Assembly (NCBI GenBank): GCA_021162285.1
Contig: JAGGYZ010000019.1
Coordinates: 1 to 6,570, forward strand
Length of the DNA: 6,570 bases
Reading direction: 5' to 3'
Source: Candidatus Fermentibacteraceae bacterium
Lineage (GTDB): Bacteria > Fermentibacterota > Fermentibacteria > Fermentibacterales > JCC-6
The first letter of the stretch is position 1. The number at the start of each line of letters is the position of its first letter. This document shows, piece by piece, positions 6,437 to 6,570 of the stretch. Below the pieces are notes generated by a model, which ran no database searches, was not told where the DNA came from, and was given only the letters and a program-made list of their open reading frames with translations. Made by a program: the position numbers and the translations under genes.

Positions 6437-6496
6437 GTGCGGGTGAGATAAAGAATAAAAGTGTTATGGAGTCGCACTAACGACAGGGAGGTGCCT

Positions 6497-6570
6497 ATGA
6501 GGATTATTCTGGTTTTACTTTTAGCAGCTGGTATGTCTCCAGGCAATGTGGATCTGCTTGTTCCACAGTC
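6497..6570 (+). CDS. Start of an exported protein, cut by the window edge
   Basis: Only 24 residues are visible. They begin MRIILVLLLAAGMSPGN: one arginine, a run of hydrophobic residues and then Ala/Gly/Ser, which is a good signal peptide. The ATG is preceded by a strong SD, AGGGAGGTG (6485-6493), with GGAGG ending 5 bases before the ATG, and by a near-consensus promoter. It has its own promoter, so it need not be co-transcribed with the peptidase upstream, though both look exported. Nothing in the visible part identifies the product. Confidence 0.7.
   Translation, partial: MRIILVLLLAAGMSPGNVDLLVPQ

Larger units (their letters stand above)
6183..6496. other. Intergenic spacer with weak hairpin, dyad and promoter
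   Basis: No intact gene is seen. On the minus strand a frame is open from 6463 to 6329, reads protein-like (SPYDVNTLQFHLNAVIRFSV) and, after one TAA, continues open to 6251. It has no start or SD and overlaps the promoter at 6408-6436, so it is at most a remnant. An 11-bp dyad CAGATAATCTG lies at 6260-6270. Confidence 0.45.

Overview
The window looks like a moderately low-GC, anaerobic, didermic bacterial genome or metagenome contig. The secreted peptidase ends in a type-IX-secretion-like sorting tail, seen in the Bacteroidota/FCB and related candidate phyla such as Fermentibacterota, Cloacimonadota or Eisenbacteria. A protein with an N-terminal ferredoxin domain fits an anaerobic lifestyle. 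The exact phylum is inference only. All genes recognised with confidence are on the + strand, and three of the five start sites have SD sequences of the AGGTGA/GGAGG type.

Layout: (1) 1-443 has no convincing intact gene, but holds protein-like open fragments on the minus strand and a perfect TATAAT shortly before the first gene. (2) 444-1355 encodes a ten-helix EamA/DMT-type transporter starting with TTG. (3) 1356-1658 is a spacer with a hairpin and a good promoter. (4) 1659-3551 is the most interesting gene: a single-cluster ferredoxin domain fused to a DUF1858 domain, one or two DUF2249-like domains and an NMT1/SsuA-like substrate-binding fold, with no signal peptide. (5) 3561-3920 encodes a small four-helix membrane protein only 9 bp downstream, almost certainly in the same operon. 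(6) 3921-4319 holds what looks like a frameshifted gene remnant carrying two copies of an FLExxGYTV motif in different frames, then a hairpin. (7) 4320-6182 is a secreted M1-family zinc metallopeptidase with a divergent GAMEN motif and a C-terminal sorting tail. (8) 6183-6496 is a spacer with a near-consensus promoter. (9) From 6497 another exported-looking protein begins and runs off the window.

The genes do not form one pathway. The 1659-3920 pair is a plausible cytoplasmic redox/ligand-sensing or SBP-fold enzyme module with a membrane partner. The 4320-6182 peptidase and the 6497 gene belong to the exported proteome. No rRNA, tRNA, CRISPR array or complete insertion sequence was seen.
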